Shown here: one piece after another, positions 7,752 through 16,871 of the stretch
Layout: each line of letters opens with the position of its first letter
Numbering within the stretch: position 1 is the first letter of the stretch
The notes under the pieces: model-generated
The model's database searches: none
Told to the model about the DNA's origin: nothing
Seen by the model: the letters and a program-made list of their open reading frames with translations, nothing else
Assembly (NCBI GenBank): GCA_030685065.1
Contig: JAUXQH010000160.1
Location: 1 to 64,000 of the forward strand
Length of the DNA: 64,000 nt
Direction: 5' to 3'
Source of the DNA: Pseudomonadota bacterium
GTDB lineage: Bacteria; Myxococcota_A; UBA796; SXON01
Made by a program: the position numbers and the translations under genes

Positions 7752-7758
7752 GCGCCCC
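7740..7758. terminator. Hairpin between convergent genes
   Basis: GGGGCGC and GCGCCCC form a 7-bp stem around a GGTAG loop that contains the TAG stop of the upstream gene. It lies exactly between two convergent genes and would work in either direction. No long T run follows. Confidence 0.55.
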
Positions 7759-7760
7759 CT

Positions 7761-8528
7761 TCACATTCCGAAGTTCTGCGTCCAATAATGGCCGTAGCTC
7801 CCACCCCGGTAGTAGCCAACGCCGGTCAGCGTGGCCGAGGGGCTCATGATGTTGGAGCAGTGCCCGTCGGAGGTCATCCACCCCGCGACGACGCTCTCCG
7901 GAGAGTCGTAGCCCGCGGCGATGTTCTCCCCGACCGCCGACCCCGAGAAGTCGGTGCTGGCGATGCGCTCCCAGGGATCATCCCCGAGATCTCCGCCGGG
8001 GGACTCGTGCGCGAAGCTGTCGGTGTCGGCCATCCAGAACGAGTGGTAGCGCGCGGCGCATTGCAGGTCCGGATCCATCCGCACGGCGCCGGCGGGGCGG
8101 AACACACCGCCACTGTGACAATCCGCGCCGGCCGCGCGCGCGGCGTTGACGAGGGTCACCACCTCATCCTCCCAATCCGCCCAAGCGGCCGACCAACCCT
8201 CCACCGAGGGGTGGCAGGCCTCGGCCTGATCCACCGGCGGCAGGGTGTCGGTATCCGTATCCGTATCGGCGTCCGTATCCGTATCGGTGTCGGCGTCCGT
8301 ATCCGTGTCCGTGTCCGTGTCGGTGTCCGTATCGGTGTCGCTGTCGCTGTCCGCGTCCGTGTCCGCGTCGCCGCCCCCCGTGTCGTCCCCGAGCGGGGGC
8401 CGCTGGTCCTTCGGGATCGGGCCCGTCCGATCCGAATCGGTGGGGCAGCCCGAAAGCGGGGCGAGCAGCGAGCAGAGCAGGAGCGTGGTCCCGAAGCGGC
8501 GGGTCACGAGGAGCGGGAAGAGGCGCAT
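7761..8528 (-). CDS. CAP/SCP-domain lipoprotein with long Asp-Thr spacer
   Basis: A 255-residue lipoprotein (lipobox LSGC) with a spacer of about 40 residues made of Asp alternating with Thr, Ser or Ala, followed by a CAP (SCP/PR1) domain. That domain shows EDEVVTLVNAARAAGADC, LQCAARYHSFWMADTDSFAH, AVGENIAAGYDSPESVVAGWMTSDGHCSNIM and a final GHYWTQNFG, including the His and Glu residues of the CAP cavity. Bacterial CAP proteins are secreted and mostly of unknown activity. The spacer probably projects the domain from the outer membrane. Cysteines around the domain suggest disulfides. Confidence 0.87.
   Translation of the reverse strand: MRLFPLLVTRRFGTTLLLCSLLAPLSGCPTDSDRTGPIPKDQRPPLGDDTGGGDADTDADSDSDTDTDTDTDTDTDTDADTDTDTDADTDTDTDTLPPVDQAEACHPSVEGWSAAWADWEDEVVTLVNAARAAGADCHSGGVFRPAGAVRMDPDLQCAARYHSFWMADTDSFAHESPGGDLGDDPWERIASTDFSGSAVGENIAAGYDSPESVVAGWMTSDGHCSNIMSPSATLTGVGYYRGGSYGHYWTQNFGM
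8245..8373 (-). repeat. Hexanucleotide tandem array coding for an Asp-Thr spacer
   Basis: Imperfect 6-bp units (GACACG, GATACG, GACGCC and similar when read on the minus strand) encoding an alternating Asp-Thr/Ser/Ala tract inside the CAP-domain lipoprotein. Length changes by whole units keep the reading frame. Confidence 0.8.
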
Positions 8529-8614
8529 GGCGGGAACGTACCTCCTCGTTGGCCCTCACGTCGCGCCCCCCCCGGGGACGCGTCGTTACTCCGACATCAC
8601 TCGAACGAGCGCGC

Positions 8615-9871
8615 CTACTCCACCGTCACCCGGATCTCGGTGTACACGGGCGGCTCGACCGGCGTGTGATCGTTGTTCTCGAGGGCCACCCGGATGAGCC
8701 GGTCCCCCGGCAGGAGCCCCGAGAGCGCGGCGCTCGTGGTCGCGCTCTCCGCGACGGACACCCCGTCCACGAGCACCGCCCAATGGCCGTGCCCGGGCAC
8801 GTTCGCCCCGCCCATGCCCGCCGGATCGAGGGTGAAGCTCTCGGGCTGCACGGTCAGGCTGAAGGCCGCGGGCACCCCCCACAGGTCTCCCGGGTAGGTG
8901 ATGGCGATGTCGGGGCGCTCCGGCGCCACGAACAAGTGGAGATGGTCGCGGATGGGGAGCTCGGAGCTGCCATCCGTGGCTACCAGCTCGAGAAAGTGGT
9001 AGCCGCCCGCTACATGGCCGAGGGTCAGCTCCGGGGCCTCCCCGCCGACGGCGTAGTCCCCATCCACGTAGAGGTGGTAGGACAACGGGGTGTTGGCGGC
9101 CGCGATGGAGAGCGGCACCGTGGCCGAACCGTGTTCGCCCAGGTAGGGCGACCGATCGATGGCGAGAAACGGCGACAGGGGCAGCACCTCGATGGAAACC
9201 GTGTCTTGCGAGGGAGGATCGAGGGGCGCTCCGTCCGAGGTGACGAGCTCCACCCCCACCTCGTGGATCCCCTCCGGGAGCTGCGACACCTCGAACGCGG
9301 CAGGATCGAAGCCGAAGTCGACCACCTCGCCGTCGATCCGCACCTGGTACCGCCCCTGCCCGAAGGCCACGTCGCCGAAGGCCGCGTCCGGCGACACGGT
9401 GAAGTCGGTGAGCTGGAGCGTGAGCGGCGCGCTGCTGGCGGCGTAGACGTTTCCATCGGGCGGGGAGAGGATCGAGATCCGGGAGTCCCTCGTCTCCATG
9501 TAGACCCAGCTGCCCTCCCAATTCTCGTCGTGGTCGTTGTCGGCGAGCCGCACCTCGAGCGTGTGCGGCCCCGACGGCAGCGAGGAGAACGCGAACGTGG
9601 TGTCGGCGGTCTCTCCGACCTGCACCCCGTCGAGGTAGGCGTGCACGTGCCCCCTCCCCGCCACGTCGTCCGCCCCGATTCCAGCCTCGTCGAGCGTGAA
9701 GTTCCGCACGTCGAACAAGGCGTCGAGCGTGTTCCCGTAGCGCTGCTCGTCGGCCACGGGGGACGTGAGCTTGATGGTGGGGCCGCTGGGCCCGGCGGGG
9801 TCTCCGTCTCCGGAGAGCGGCCCCCCCTCCCCACATCCCAACAAGGACACCGATAGCGTGGTCAGCAGCAC
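8615..9871 (-). CDS. Lipoprotein with repeated ligand-like beta domains
   Basis: A 418-residue lipoprotein (MLLTTLSVSLLGCGEGG, lipobox LLGC). The GTG at 9871 is preceded by AGGAG five bases upstream and gives a clean signal peptide. The mature part repeats a pattern of about 100-120 residues: hydrophobic strand, LDEAGIGADDVAGRGHVHAY, LDGVQV, then LPSGPHTLEVRLADNDHDE. The last repeat is close to the first (LDPAGMGGANVPGHGHWAVL, LVDGVSVAE, LENNDHTP). These resemble DUF4399-like, Ig-like modules in which a His and Asp-rich loop could bind metal. No enzyme motif is present. It lies upstream of the CAP-domain lipoprotein on the same strand, 86 bases away, and may be cotranscribed with it. Confidence 0.78.
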   Translation of the reverse strand: MLLTTLSVSLLGCGEGGPLSGDGDPAGPSGPTIKLTSPVADEQRYGNTLDALFDVRNFTLDEAGIGADDVAGRGHVHAYLDGVQVGETADTTFAFSSLPSGPHTLEVRLADNDHDENWEGSWVYMETRDSRISILSPPDGNVYAASSAPLTLQLTDFTVSPDAAFGDVAFGQGRYQVRIDGEVVDFGFDPAAFEVSQLPEGIHEVGVELVTSDGAPLDPPSQDTVSIEVLPLSPFLAIDRSPYLGEHGSATVPLSIAAANTPLSYHLYVDGDYAVGGEAPELTLGHVAGGYHFLELVATDGSSELPIRDHLHLFVAPERPDIAITYPGDLWGVPAAFSLTVQPESFTLDPAGMGGANVPGHGHWAVLVDGVSVAESATTSAALSGLLPGDRLIRVALENNDHTPVEPPVYTEIRVTVE

Positions 9872-9931
9872 GAGCTCTCCTGTCTCGACCCAAACGTGGG
9901 GCCCGCCCAGGCTGCCGTCCGCCACCGGTTG

Positions 9932-11143
9932 TCACATCCCCATGCTCAGGCGTACCCTCTCGGGCCAGGTCTCCATGACACCGAGCAGCGCGTCGCGCGC
10001 CAGGCTCACCTCAGCCGGGGTGTAGGGCATGCGCGGGTCCTCCATCATCATGTCCTCGGTCAGCAGGAACAGCGCCGCGGCCTTGGCCGGAACGTCGGCG
10101 CGCTCGTAGGCGTCGAGCGCGGCGGCCGTGTGCGTGTACAGCTGGTCGAGGCAATCGGGCTCGGACGCGCAGCCGTAGGAGACGGCTCCCCTCCCCCACT
10201 GCCAGCGCCACCCGGTGTCCCACGTCTCGTCCATCCCCCACGGGGTGAACGACATCCGTCCCTCGTCCTCCTCGTCCACGTAGACGAAAAAGTCATCGAG
10301 GTTGTACGGATACCCATCCAGGTTTCCCGTCGCCATGGTCCACGCCCAATAGTCGAGGAACTGGTCCATGTCGATCACCTCCTCCGCGAGCGCGAAGTAG
10401 TCGGTCGTGGGCCGCTCCAGCACACGCGCCGCGCGGGAGAGGCGCTCGGGCAGATCCTCTCCGGCGGCCAATTCGAAGTGGGTGATCCCCAAGGTGGTCA
10501 GGTCCGCCGAGTCGTTGGCCTCCCACAAGCTGCCCGCCTGGTCCCCGAACCAACGGTCGACGATCTCGGCGTCCATCGACTCGAGGACGGCGTACATGCC
10601 GTAGGGCTCGCCGTTGACCACGACCAACGCCGCCGTGGCGCGCGGCGCCAACATCCCGACCTCGTTCCACAGCTGGTACGACACGATCTCCCGCCCCATC
10701 GCGGGGTCGGACACGAGGTTGTTGAGCGTCAGCCCACGCAGCCCCCCGTAGCGCTCGCCCTTGACGAAGGCGTTGAACTTGATCTTGAAGGCCGGCTTGC
10801 CCTCCCACCCCTGAAAGCTGTTGTTGCCCTTGAGGCGCAGGCCCACGCCCTCCATGACGGTGCCCTCGTGGGTGAACCGCGCCTCGACGAACGTGTCCGG
10901 ATCGGCCCCGAGCGCGGCGCGGGCGGCGTCGTCCAGCTCGATCTCGATGCGCTGGATCCGGGTCGGATCGAACAGCGCGTCCTGCACGGCCTTGTCCCGG
11001 GCATCCGCCGCGGTGTCCTCGGTGCCGTCGACCACCTCGATGTCGGGCTCGTCAACTGGGTGGAGCGTGGACCCAAGGGGGTTGCACGCGGCAACCGCGA
11101 GCATGCCACCGACGAGGGGTGGCAACCCCACTAACCTGCGCAT
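9932..11143 (-). CDS. CotH-like kinase-fold lipoprotein (second of a tandem pair)
   Basis: A 403-residue lipoprotein ([20 protein letters not shown]). The body follows the CotH plan: [79 protein letters not shown] and a late [13 protein letters not shown]. CotH proteins are atypical secreted protein kinases, first known from Bacillus spore coats. In the metal-binding WDxD-like motif the first Asp is Gly here (PWGMD), unlike the upstream copy (PWDKD), so this one may be less active. The ATG at 11143 overlaps the end of the upstream CotH gene by 13 bases, so the two are cotranscribed. Confidence 0.85.
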   Translation of the reverse strand: MRRLVGLPPLVGGMLAVAACNPLGSTLHPVDEPDIEVVDGTEDTAADARDKAVQDALFDPTRIQRIEIELDDAARAALGADPDTFVEARFTHEGTVMEGVGLRLKGNNSFQGWEGKPAFKIKFNAFVKGERYGGLRGLTLNNLVSDPAMGREIVSYQLWNEVGMLAPRATAALVVVNGEPYGMYAVLESMDAEIVDRWFGDQAGSLWEANDSADLTTLGITHFELAAGEDLPERLSRAARVLERPTTDYFALAEEVIDMDQFLDYWAWTMATGNLDGYPYNLDDFFVYVDEEDEGRMSFTPWGMDETWDTGWRWQWGRGAVSYGCASEPDCLDQLYTHTAAALDAYERADVPAKAAALFLLTEDMMMEDPRMPYTPAEVSLARDALLGVMETWPERVRLSMGM

Positions 11144-12384
11144 GCGGACGCCTCCATGACGACCTGCTCGTGGCGGAGCCCAACCGTCTCGTGAAGGTCG
11201 TCGATGACGTACTGCCATGTGATCCAATCGATGAAGGGGTCGTTTTTCATGTAGGGCAAGAGCAGGGCCTCCAAGTCGTCGATCTGGGGGGAGAGCAGCG
11301 CCGGGTCGGTGAGCCGGGCGACGTCGAGCACGGCCTGACAGAAATCCTCCCGATACACCTCGCGCAGGCGGTTCACGAGCACGGGCCGGGAGTCTCCCAG
11401 CCACTTCGGGTGGAGGTCGAAGATGCTCCCATCCGCCTCGTTGTGATTGGTGAGCGTGAGGGACAGGTCCTTGTCCCACGGCACCACCACGAAGCGGCCT
11501 TCGGGAGGGCGGAACAGCAGGAAGTTCTGCCCGGCGCCCGCCATCCCGTCCACGTCCGGGAGCGCCATGTCCACCGCGATCTCGCGGAGCCAGCTATCGA
11601 CGTCGAGGTGGTCGGGGAGGCAGGCGGCGAGCTCCTCGTCCGAGCCGCTCGACGCGCATGCCAGCATGGGGATGAGGTCGGCGGACACGTCCGCGTCGTT
11701 GGTGCCCGCCTTCGGCTCGTAGGTTCCCGTGTAGGCGGTCGGATCGTCCGAGATGTATTGGAGCGTCGCGCGGTCGCCGCAGTAGCCCTTGACCTTGTAG
11801 TAGCTGCCGCCTTCTTCCTCGAAGCGCGACGCGACGAAGGCCTTGTCGTCCGCCTCCTCGCTGTTGGGGAAGACCCCCATGTACGTGCCGTTCACGTACA
11901 GCCGCGCATGGCTCACCCGCGGCGCCACCACCCCCGCGTCGTTCATCACGCCCAAGGCGATGCGTTCGCGCAGGAGCGTGAAGTCGCCCTCCGTGCCGAG
12001 GAGGTTGATCTTGTCGACCCCGTGAAAAGTGCGGTCGGGCAGGAACGTGTCGAAGGAGAGCTTGAACCCCCTCCGCTCCATCGCGCTCTCCTCGTAGGCG
12101 TTGTGACCGCGATACCGCACGCCGACGTCTTCCCAGGTCTCCGTTTTTCCGGTCTCCGGGTTCTCGAAGAGCACGGTGGCACGCTCGTAGGTCCGGTCCT
12201 CGCACCCGAAGGGGTCGAAGGCCTCGGCCAGGCGGTCCTCCCAGCCGTCGGCGATCTGGATCCGGTAGGCCGGAACGGCGCCCGGATCCCAGAGCGGCTC
12301 GTCGGCGGTGATGCCCGGGCCGCATCCGATCGCACAGAGGACTGGCGCGCAAAACAAGGACCCGGCAACCTTGTGTATCGGCAT
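11131..12384 (-). CDS. CotH-like kinase-fold lipoprotein (first of a tandem pair)
   Basis: A 417-residue lipoprotein ([21 protein letters not shown], lipobox AIGC). CotH motifs include [64 protein letters not shown] with SYYKVKGYC, and [18 protein letters not shown], the metal-binding acids of the family being present. The ATG at 12384 gives the lipoprotein signal; the frame is open further upstream. This copy and the one at 9932-11143 share the fold but are strongly diverged, so they arose by an old duplication. Likely targets are other secreted or surface proteins. Confidence 0.87.
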   Translation of the reverse strand: MPIHKVAGSLFCAPVLCAIGCGPGITADEPLWDPGAVPAYRIQIADGWEDRLAEAFDPFGCEDRTYERATVLFENPETGKTETWEDVGVRYRGHNAYEESAMERRGFKLSFDTFLPDRTFHGVDKINLLGTEGDFTLLRERIALGVMNDAGVVAPRVSHARLYVNGTYMGVFPNSEEADDKAFVASRFEEEGGSYYKVKGYCGDRATLQYISDDPTAYTGTYEPKAGTNDADVSADLIPMLACASSGSDEELAACLPDHLDVDSWLREIAVDMALPDVDGMAGAGQNFLLFRPPEGRFVVVPWDKDLSLTLTNHNEADGSIFDLHPKWLGDSRPVLVNRLREVYREDFCQAVLDVARLTDPALLSPQIDDLEALLLPYMKNDPFIDWITWQYVIDDLHETVGLRHEQVVMEASACAG

Positions 12385-12502
12385 TTTGGACCCTGTCGGT
12401 TGGAAGTCTACGCACCTCCGGCCCGACCGGCTCATCGCGGGGTGACCCGCCGCGCCGTCGTTGCGGCAGGGGGGTGGGCCGGAGTACGCTGTGCGGCGCC
12501 TG

Positions 12503-14023
12503 ATGCCCTACCCCCTGCTCCTTCCCCTGATGTGGTGGTCCACGGCGTCGTTCGCCGCGGATGACGTCCCCGCGAACCCCGATGCGCCCGCGGTCGCCCC
12601 GGCTTCTCTCGGAGCGGCTGCCCCCGCGCCTCCCGCGGTGGCTGCCGTCGAGCGCCCGCTCGCCAACCAGGCGGAGGTCGCTGCCTACGTGGCCGCGGTT
12701 CGCCTGCAGTACGGTGGCGCCGTGCTCCTCGCGGCGGCGGGGCCGGACGCGGAGCACCTCGCGCTCAAGGTGGCGGGCGCCCTTCCGGCCGGCCAGGTGC
12801 GCGTGCTGCGCATCGGCTACATCGGCGACATCGGCGAGGAGATGGGCCGCGCCCTCGTCACGTCGGGCCTCGGCTGCGGGATCCGCCTCGGGCCGACCAC
12901 GGCGGGGACGTGGCTCGCATCGACCCATGGGGGATGCGCGCCCCCGCTGCTCCCGACCACGGCGCTGCCGACCGCGACGGCGCCCACCGCGACGGCGCCC
13001 ACCGCGACGGGGCCGACTCCTGCCCCACCGCCCGCTACAGCCGCGGCCCCTGCGCCGCTGCCCGGGTCCGTTCCCGGAGCGCCGTACCTCGCGCCGCCTC
13101 CGCCGCCCCCCGATCCCACGGTGCTCGCCGCCACGTACAAGCTGGTCGCCCTCGAGCGGGTGGACAACCCGAAGCCGCGGGAGGACCTCCCGGACGCCAC
13201 CTGGGCCGTACGGGACGGGCGGGGGAAGACCCTGAGCGCGCTGGACTTCGCGCGGCGCACCGGTGACTCGTCGAGCGAGCGGCGTATCGAGCGCGAGGGG
13301 CGCACCGCCAAGGCGGTCGGCGTCGCGCTCGCGGTCGGCGGGGGCGCCCTGGTGGTGGCTGGGCTCGGCGTGTTGGTCGCCCGCGAGGCCGGCGCCCCGC
13401 AGTGGTCCGCGTACGAGCCGAACGACGCCGACTACACCAACGCCGAGTACTTCGAGGCCCTGGCCCAGGCCGAGGCCGACTTTCGCTCCGCGGAGGACGC
13501 CCACGCGATCCGCGCGGACGATCGCGTGTGGATCTCCGGCTTCCTGATCGGCGCGGGCACGCTCACCGTGGCCACGTCGCCCCTTGCGTTGCGCGGGGTG
13601 GCCGATCGGCACGGAGTCCCCGCGATCTACTGGGACGTAGAGGCCGCCGACGCCCTCATCGACGGCCACAACGCCTCCGTCCGCCAGCGCATCGGGCTCC
13701 CCGAGCCGGTGGCCCCCGTGGTGGTGCCGCCGAAGCCGGTAGAGGAAGAAGAGGACGACTTCGGTCTGGACGATCCCCCCGAGGACGAGCCGCTCGAAGA
13801 GGGGGGCCTCGACGACCCGGAGGACCTCGACGAGCCGGAAGGCCTCGATGAGGACGCCCCGAAGCTCGCGCCCGGCGGCCCCGGCGGCCGCCTGATCCCC
13901 GATCACGACGCACCGGCCCCCGCCCTGACCTTCACCCCGTTCTTCGGCTTCGCCCCCTCCTCCGGAGCGCCCTCCGGGGCGGCCAAGGGCTTCGGCGTGG
14001 CCGGCCTCACCGGGACCTTCTAG
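12503..14023 (+). CDS. Pro/Ala-rich envelope protein with a membrane segment and acidic tail
   Basis: A 506-residue protein of unrecognised family. Signal-like N-terminus (MPYPLLLPLMWWSTASFA), a folded region of about 100 residues, a low-complexity stretch with repeated TATAP and Pro runs, one clear transmembrane segment (AVGVALAVGGGALVVAGLGV, about residue 270-290), then a very acidic tail (EEEEDDFGLDDPPEDEP and following). It is the first gene of a tight operon: its TAG shares a base with the GTG of the OmpA-like gene (TAGTG at 14021-14025). The context suggests it links an outer-membrane barrel and a surface protein to the cell wall or inner membrane. The ATG at 12503 was chosen for its signal sequence. 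Confidence 0.7.
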   Translation: MPYPLLLPLMWWSTASFAADDVPANPDAPAVAPASLGAAAPAPPAVAAVERPLANQAEVAAYVAAVRLQYGGAVLLAAAGPDAEHLALKVAGALPAGQVRVLRIGYIGDIGEEMGRALVTSGLGCGIRLGPTTAGTWLASTHGGCAPPLLPTTALPTATAPTATAPTATGPTPAPPPATAAAPAPLPGSVPGAPYLAPPPPPPDPTVLAATYKLVALERVDNPKPREDLPDATWAVRDGRGKTLSALDFARRTGDSSSERRIEREGRTAKAVGVALAVGGGALVVAGLGVLVAREAGAPQWSAYEPNDADYTNAEYFEALAQAEADFRSAEDAHAIRADDRVWISGFLIGAGTLTVATSPLALRGVADRHGVPAIYWDVEAADALIDGHNASVRQRIGLPEPVAPVVVPPKPVEEEEDDFGLDDPPEDEPLEEGGLDDPEDLDEPEGLDEDAPKLAPGGPGGRLIPDHDAPAPALTFTPFFGFAPSSGAPSGAAKGFGVAGLTGTF

Positions 14024-15576
14024 TGCCCTCCCTGACGCTCCTCCTGCTCTGCGCCGACGCGCTCGCCCAGGGTTACTCGACCGACATCGAGCTGGTGCGC
14101 CCGACGTTCTCCCCCGGGGCCGTGGCGGGCTTCGACACGCCGAGCTTCGGCCGTCCCGGCACCGTGCGCGTCGGGACGATGCTCCAGTACGAGCGCGACC
14201 CGCTCATCCTCTACCAGCTCGATCGCGAAGCCGGCTCGGTGGTCGCCAACCGCTTCATGGCCCACCTCGGGGTCTCGGTCGATCTCACGAAGCGCCTCTC
14301 GGCGCGGTTCGTGCTGCCGATCGCGGGCCAGTGGGGCTCCGAGGTCGAGCGGCTCGCCGCGGACCAGGGCGGCATCGGGGATGCCACGCTCGGGGCGCGC
14401 GTGCGCCTGTTCGATCTGGGGCCGGTCTCCACCGCGGCGCGCGCCGACATCTACCTTCCCTTCGGCACCAAGAGCGCGTACCTCGGGGAAACCGGGCTGC
14501 GCGGGATGGGTGGCCTCGTCGCCCAGGCCCAATTCGGTCCGCTCGCGCTCCTGGCGGACGCGGGCGTGCTGGGCCGCGCGGTCGTTCCCACCGATCAAGA
14601 CTTCAGCCTCGGCTCCGAGCTCGTGCTCTCCGGCGGCGTGCGGGTCGACATCTGGCCCGACAACGTGGCGGTCGGCGCTGGCGTCCTGTCGCGCACCGGC
14701 TTCACGAACTTCTGGGGCCCGGGCGCCGAGTCGCCCACCGAGCTCGTCGCGGGGATCCAGCTCCGTCCGATGACCGACTGGCGCCTCGACGTCGGCTTTG
14801 GTCGCGGGCTCGCGGCCGGCTACGGCACCACCCAGTTCCGCGTCTACACGGGCCTCACGTGGCAGCGCACCCCGCCCCTCCCCCAGAGCCTCACCCCCGA
14901 GCCCCTCGCGAAGGTGCTGATCACCGAGGCCCCCGACCTCCCCGTCGATCCGGTGGAGGTCGTCGTCATCGAGAAGCCGGTGTGGAAGGAAGACGAGCTG
15001 GCCCGCGTGGAGGAGTCGCAGATCGTCATCCGCGACCCCATCCAGTTCGAGCTCGCCACCGCGCGCATCCTGCCCGAGTCGATCCCCACGCTCGTCGCCA
15101 TCTCCAAGCTGCTCGCCGAGCACCCCGAGATCGGGCACCTCGTGATCGAGGGCCACGCGAGCGAAGAAGGCAGCTTCTCCTACAACTACGACCTGTCGAT
15201 CCGCCGCTCGCTCGCGATCTTCCAGGAGCTCGTGCTCGCCGGCACCTACCCGGCCCGCCTCTCCTGCCGCGGCATGGGCGAGGTCGAGCCCGTAATGCTC
15301 GGCTCGGCCGAGACGCAGCTCGCCACCAACCGCCGCGTGATCTTCCACATCGTGCGCCGCCTCAAGGCCGGCGAACAGCCGCCCGCCCAGCGAGCGGAGA
15401 TGCTCCTCCCGTGGAACGGCGATCCGAAGACCTTCGTGCCCCCGCCGCCGATGCCGCTCCCCGAGCCGACGCCCCCGCCCAAGGCGACGCCGAAGCAGCA
15501 GGAGGACTACCCCACCGATCCGAACCTCTTCCGGGAGCGTGAGGACGATGACGAGGAAGAGGACGCGCCCAGATGA
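14023..15576 (+). CDS. OmpA-family outer membrane beta-barrel protein
   Basis: A 517-residue protein. A short signal peptide (MPSLTLLLLCADALAQ) is followed by a barrel of about 270 residues with alternating aromatic strands (LSARFVLPIAGQWGSE, ARADIYLPFGTKSAY, RVYTGLTWQR). Next come a proline-rich hinge and a peptidoglycan-binding OmpA C-terminal domain (IQFELATARILPESIPTL, IGHLVIEGHASEEGSFSYN, then LATNRRVIFHI), and an acidic tail. It probably anchors the outer membrane to peptidoglycan and may be the channel or platform for the next gene product. The GTG start overlaps the previous stop by one base, and its own stop overlaps the next ATG (ATGA at 15573-15576), so the three genes are translationally coupled. 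Confidence 0.87.
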   Translation: MPSLTLLLLCADALAQGYSTDIELVRPTFSPGAVAGFDTPSFGRPGTVRVGTMLQYERDPLILYQLDREAGSVVANRFMAHLGVSVDLTKRLSARFVLPIAGQWGSEVERLAADQGGIGDATLGARVRLFDLGPVSTAARADIYLPFGTKSAYLGETGLRGMGGLVAQAQFGPLALLADAGVLGRAVVPTDQDFSLGSELVLSGGVRVDIWPDNVAVGAGVLSRTGFTNFWGPGAESPTELVAGIQLRPMTDWRLDVGFGRGLAAGYGTTQFRVYTGLTWQRTPPLPQSLTPEPLAKVLITEAPDLPVDPVEVVVIEKPVWKEDELARVEESQIVIRDPIQFELATARILPESIPTLVAISKLLAEHPEIGHLVIEGHASEEGSFSYNYDLSIRRSLAIFQELVLAGTYPARLSCRGMGEVEPVMLGSAETQLATNRRVIFHIVRRLKAGEQPPAQRAEMLLPWNGDPKTFVPPPPMPLPEPTPPPKATPKQQEDYPTDPNLFREREDDDEEEDAPR

Positions 15577-16853
15577 CGTTCGGAATGACGTTCCCCGCGC
15601 TCCCGCTCCCCGCCCGCTCTCCGCTGCGCCCGGCGCTGGTCGCGCTGTGTCTGCTCGGGCTCGCCGTGCCGGGTCCCGCGTTCGCGGCCCCCGAGCGCAA
15701 CTGCGAGAACGAGCCCTACCAGGACCTGAACTGCAACACGGTGGCCGAGCCGGACGAGCTCCTGGTCGACCTCACGGATCCGGCCTGCCTCGCCAATATC
15801 GACCCCGACACCGGCGAGCCGTACGCCAACGCCGACTACTACTGGGACTACTACTCCTACGGCTGCCTCTACCCGGTGTCCGGCTTGGACACGGACGACG
15901 ACGGCCTGTCCGAGGGCACGTTCCAGGTACCCGAGGACGCGGAGTACCCCGACATCGTCGCCGTCCTGTCGTGTGACAACTGCGCGGAGATCTCCAATCC
16001 CCGGCAAGAGGACGTGGACTGCGACGATATCGGCGACGTTTGTGACAATTGCATCGACGACGTGAACCACGACCAGGCCAACGGCGACTTCGACGACCTG
16101 GGGGACATGTGTGACAACTGTCCGCTGGACACCAACCCCGGTCAGGAAGACGACGACGAGGACGCCGCGGGGGACGCGTGCGACAATTGCGAGGATCTCT
16201 TCAACCCCACCCAAGCGGACGCCGACGCGGACGCCTGGGGCGATCTCTGCGACAATTGCCCGCCGATCAACAACCCCGACCAGGCGGACGAGGACGGGGA
16301 CACCGTCGGGGACGCCTGTGACAACTGCGAGGGCCAGAGCAATGAGTCCCAGGCGGACTCGGACTTCGACGGCTTCGGAGACCTCTGCGACAATTGCCCC
16401 GAAGCGTTCAACCTCGACCAGCTCGACTCCGACGACGATGGCCTGGGGGACGCGTGCGACAGCTGCTCCTTCTACGCCGACACGGACGGCGACGACGATG
16501 ATGGGGACGGCTTCGGAAACGCGTGTGACACGTGTCCGGCGGTGGCGGATCCCGGCCAGGAAGACACCGACCTCGACGGCATCGGGGATGCCTGTGACAC
16601 CTGCCCCGACATCGCCGACCCCGAGCAGCTCGACACGGATCGCGACGACCTGGGGGATGCCTGTGACAACTGTCCGTACGTCTTCAATCCCGACCAGGCC
16701 GACCTCGTAGACGGGGACGGCGTGGGTGACGTGTGTGACGGCGAGATGCTCCGCGGCGGCGGGAGCCGGTGCTCGTCCGTGCCCGTCGGCGAGAGTTGGT
16801 TGGGGCTCGGCCTGCTCCTCGCCGTCGGCGCGGTTCGCCGCTCCCGGCGCTGA
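15573..16853 (+). CDS. Thrombospondin type 3 repeat surface protein with MYXO-CTERM-like tail
   Basis: A 426-residue secreted protein. Signal peptide (LVALCLLGLAVPGPAFA), a Cys/Tyr-rich head, then about ten calcium-binding thrombospondin type 3 repeats of the form GDxCDNCPxxxNPDQxDxDxDG. The C-terminus has Cys after GGGSR, then a hydrophobic helix (SWLGLGLLLAVGAV) and RRSRR, the layout of MYXO-CTERM sorting signals (Cys, helix, Arg cluster) used by myxobacteria to lipid-anchor proteins on the surface. It is the last gene of the 12503-16853 operon and overlaps the OmpA-type barrel gene. Likely a calcium-stiffened surface fibre or adhesin. Confidence 0.9.
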   Translation: MTFGMTFPALPLPARSPLRPALVALCLLGLAVPGPAFAAPERNCENEPYQDLNCNTVAEPDELLVDLTDPACLANIDPDTGEPYANADYYWDYYSYGCLYPVSGLDTDDDGLSEGTFQVPEDAEYPDIVAVLSCDNCAEISNPRQEDVDCDDIGDVCDNCIDDVNHDQANGDFDDLGDMCDNCPLDTNPGQEDDDEDAAGDACDNCEDLFNPTQADADADAWGDLCDNCPPINNPDQADEDGDTVGDACDNCEGQSNESQADSDFDGFGDLCDNCPEAFNLDQLDSDDDGLGDACDSCSFYADTDGDDDDGDGFGNACDTCPAVADPGQEDTDLDGIGDACDTCPDIADPEQLDTDRDDLGDACDNCPYVFNPDQADLVDGDGVGDVCDGEMLRGGGSRCSSVPVGESWLGLGLLLAVGAVRRSRR

Positions 16854-16871
16854 TCCGCGCGGGAACAGGGC

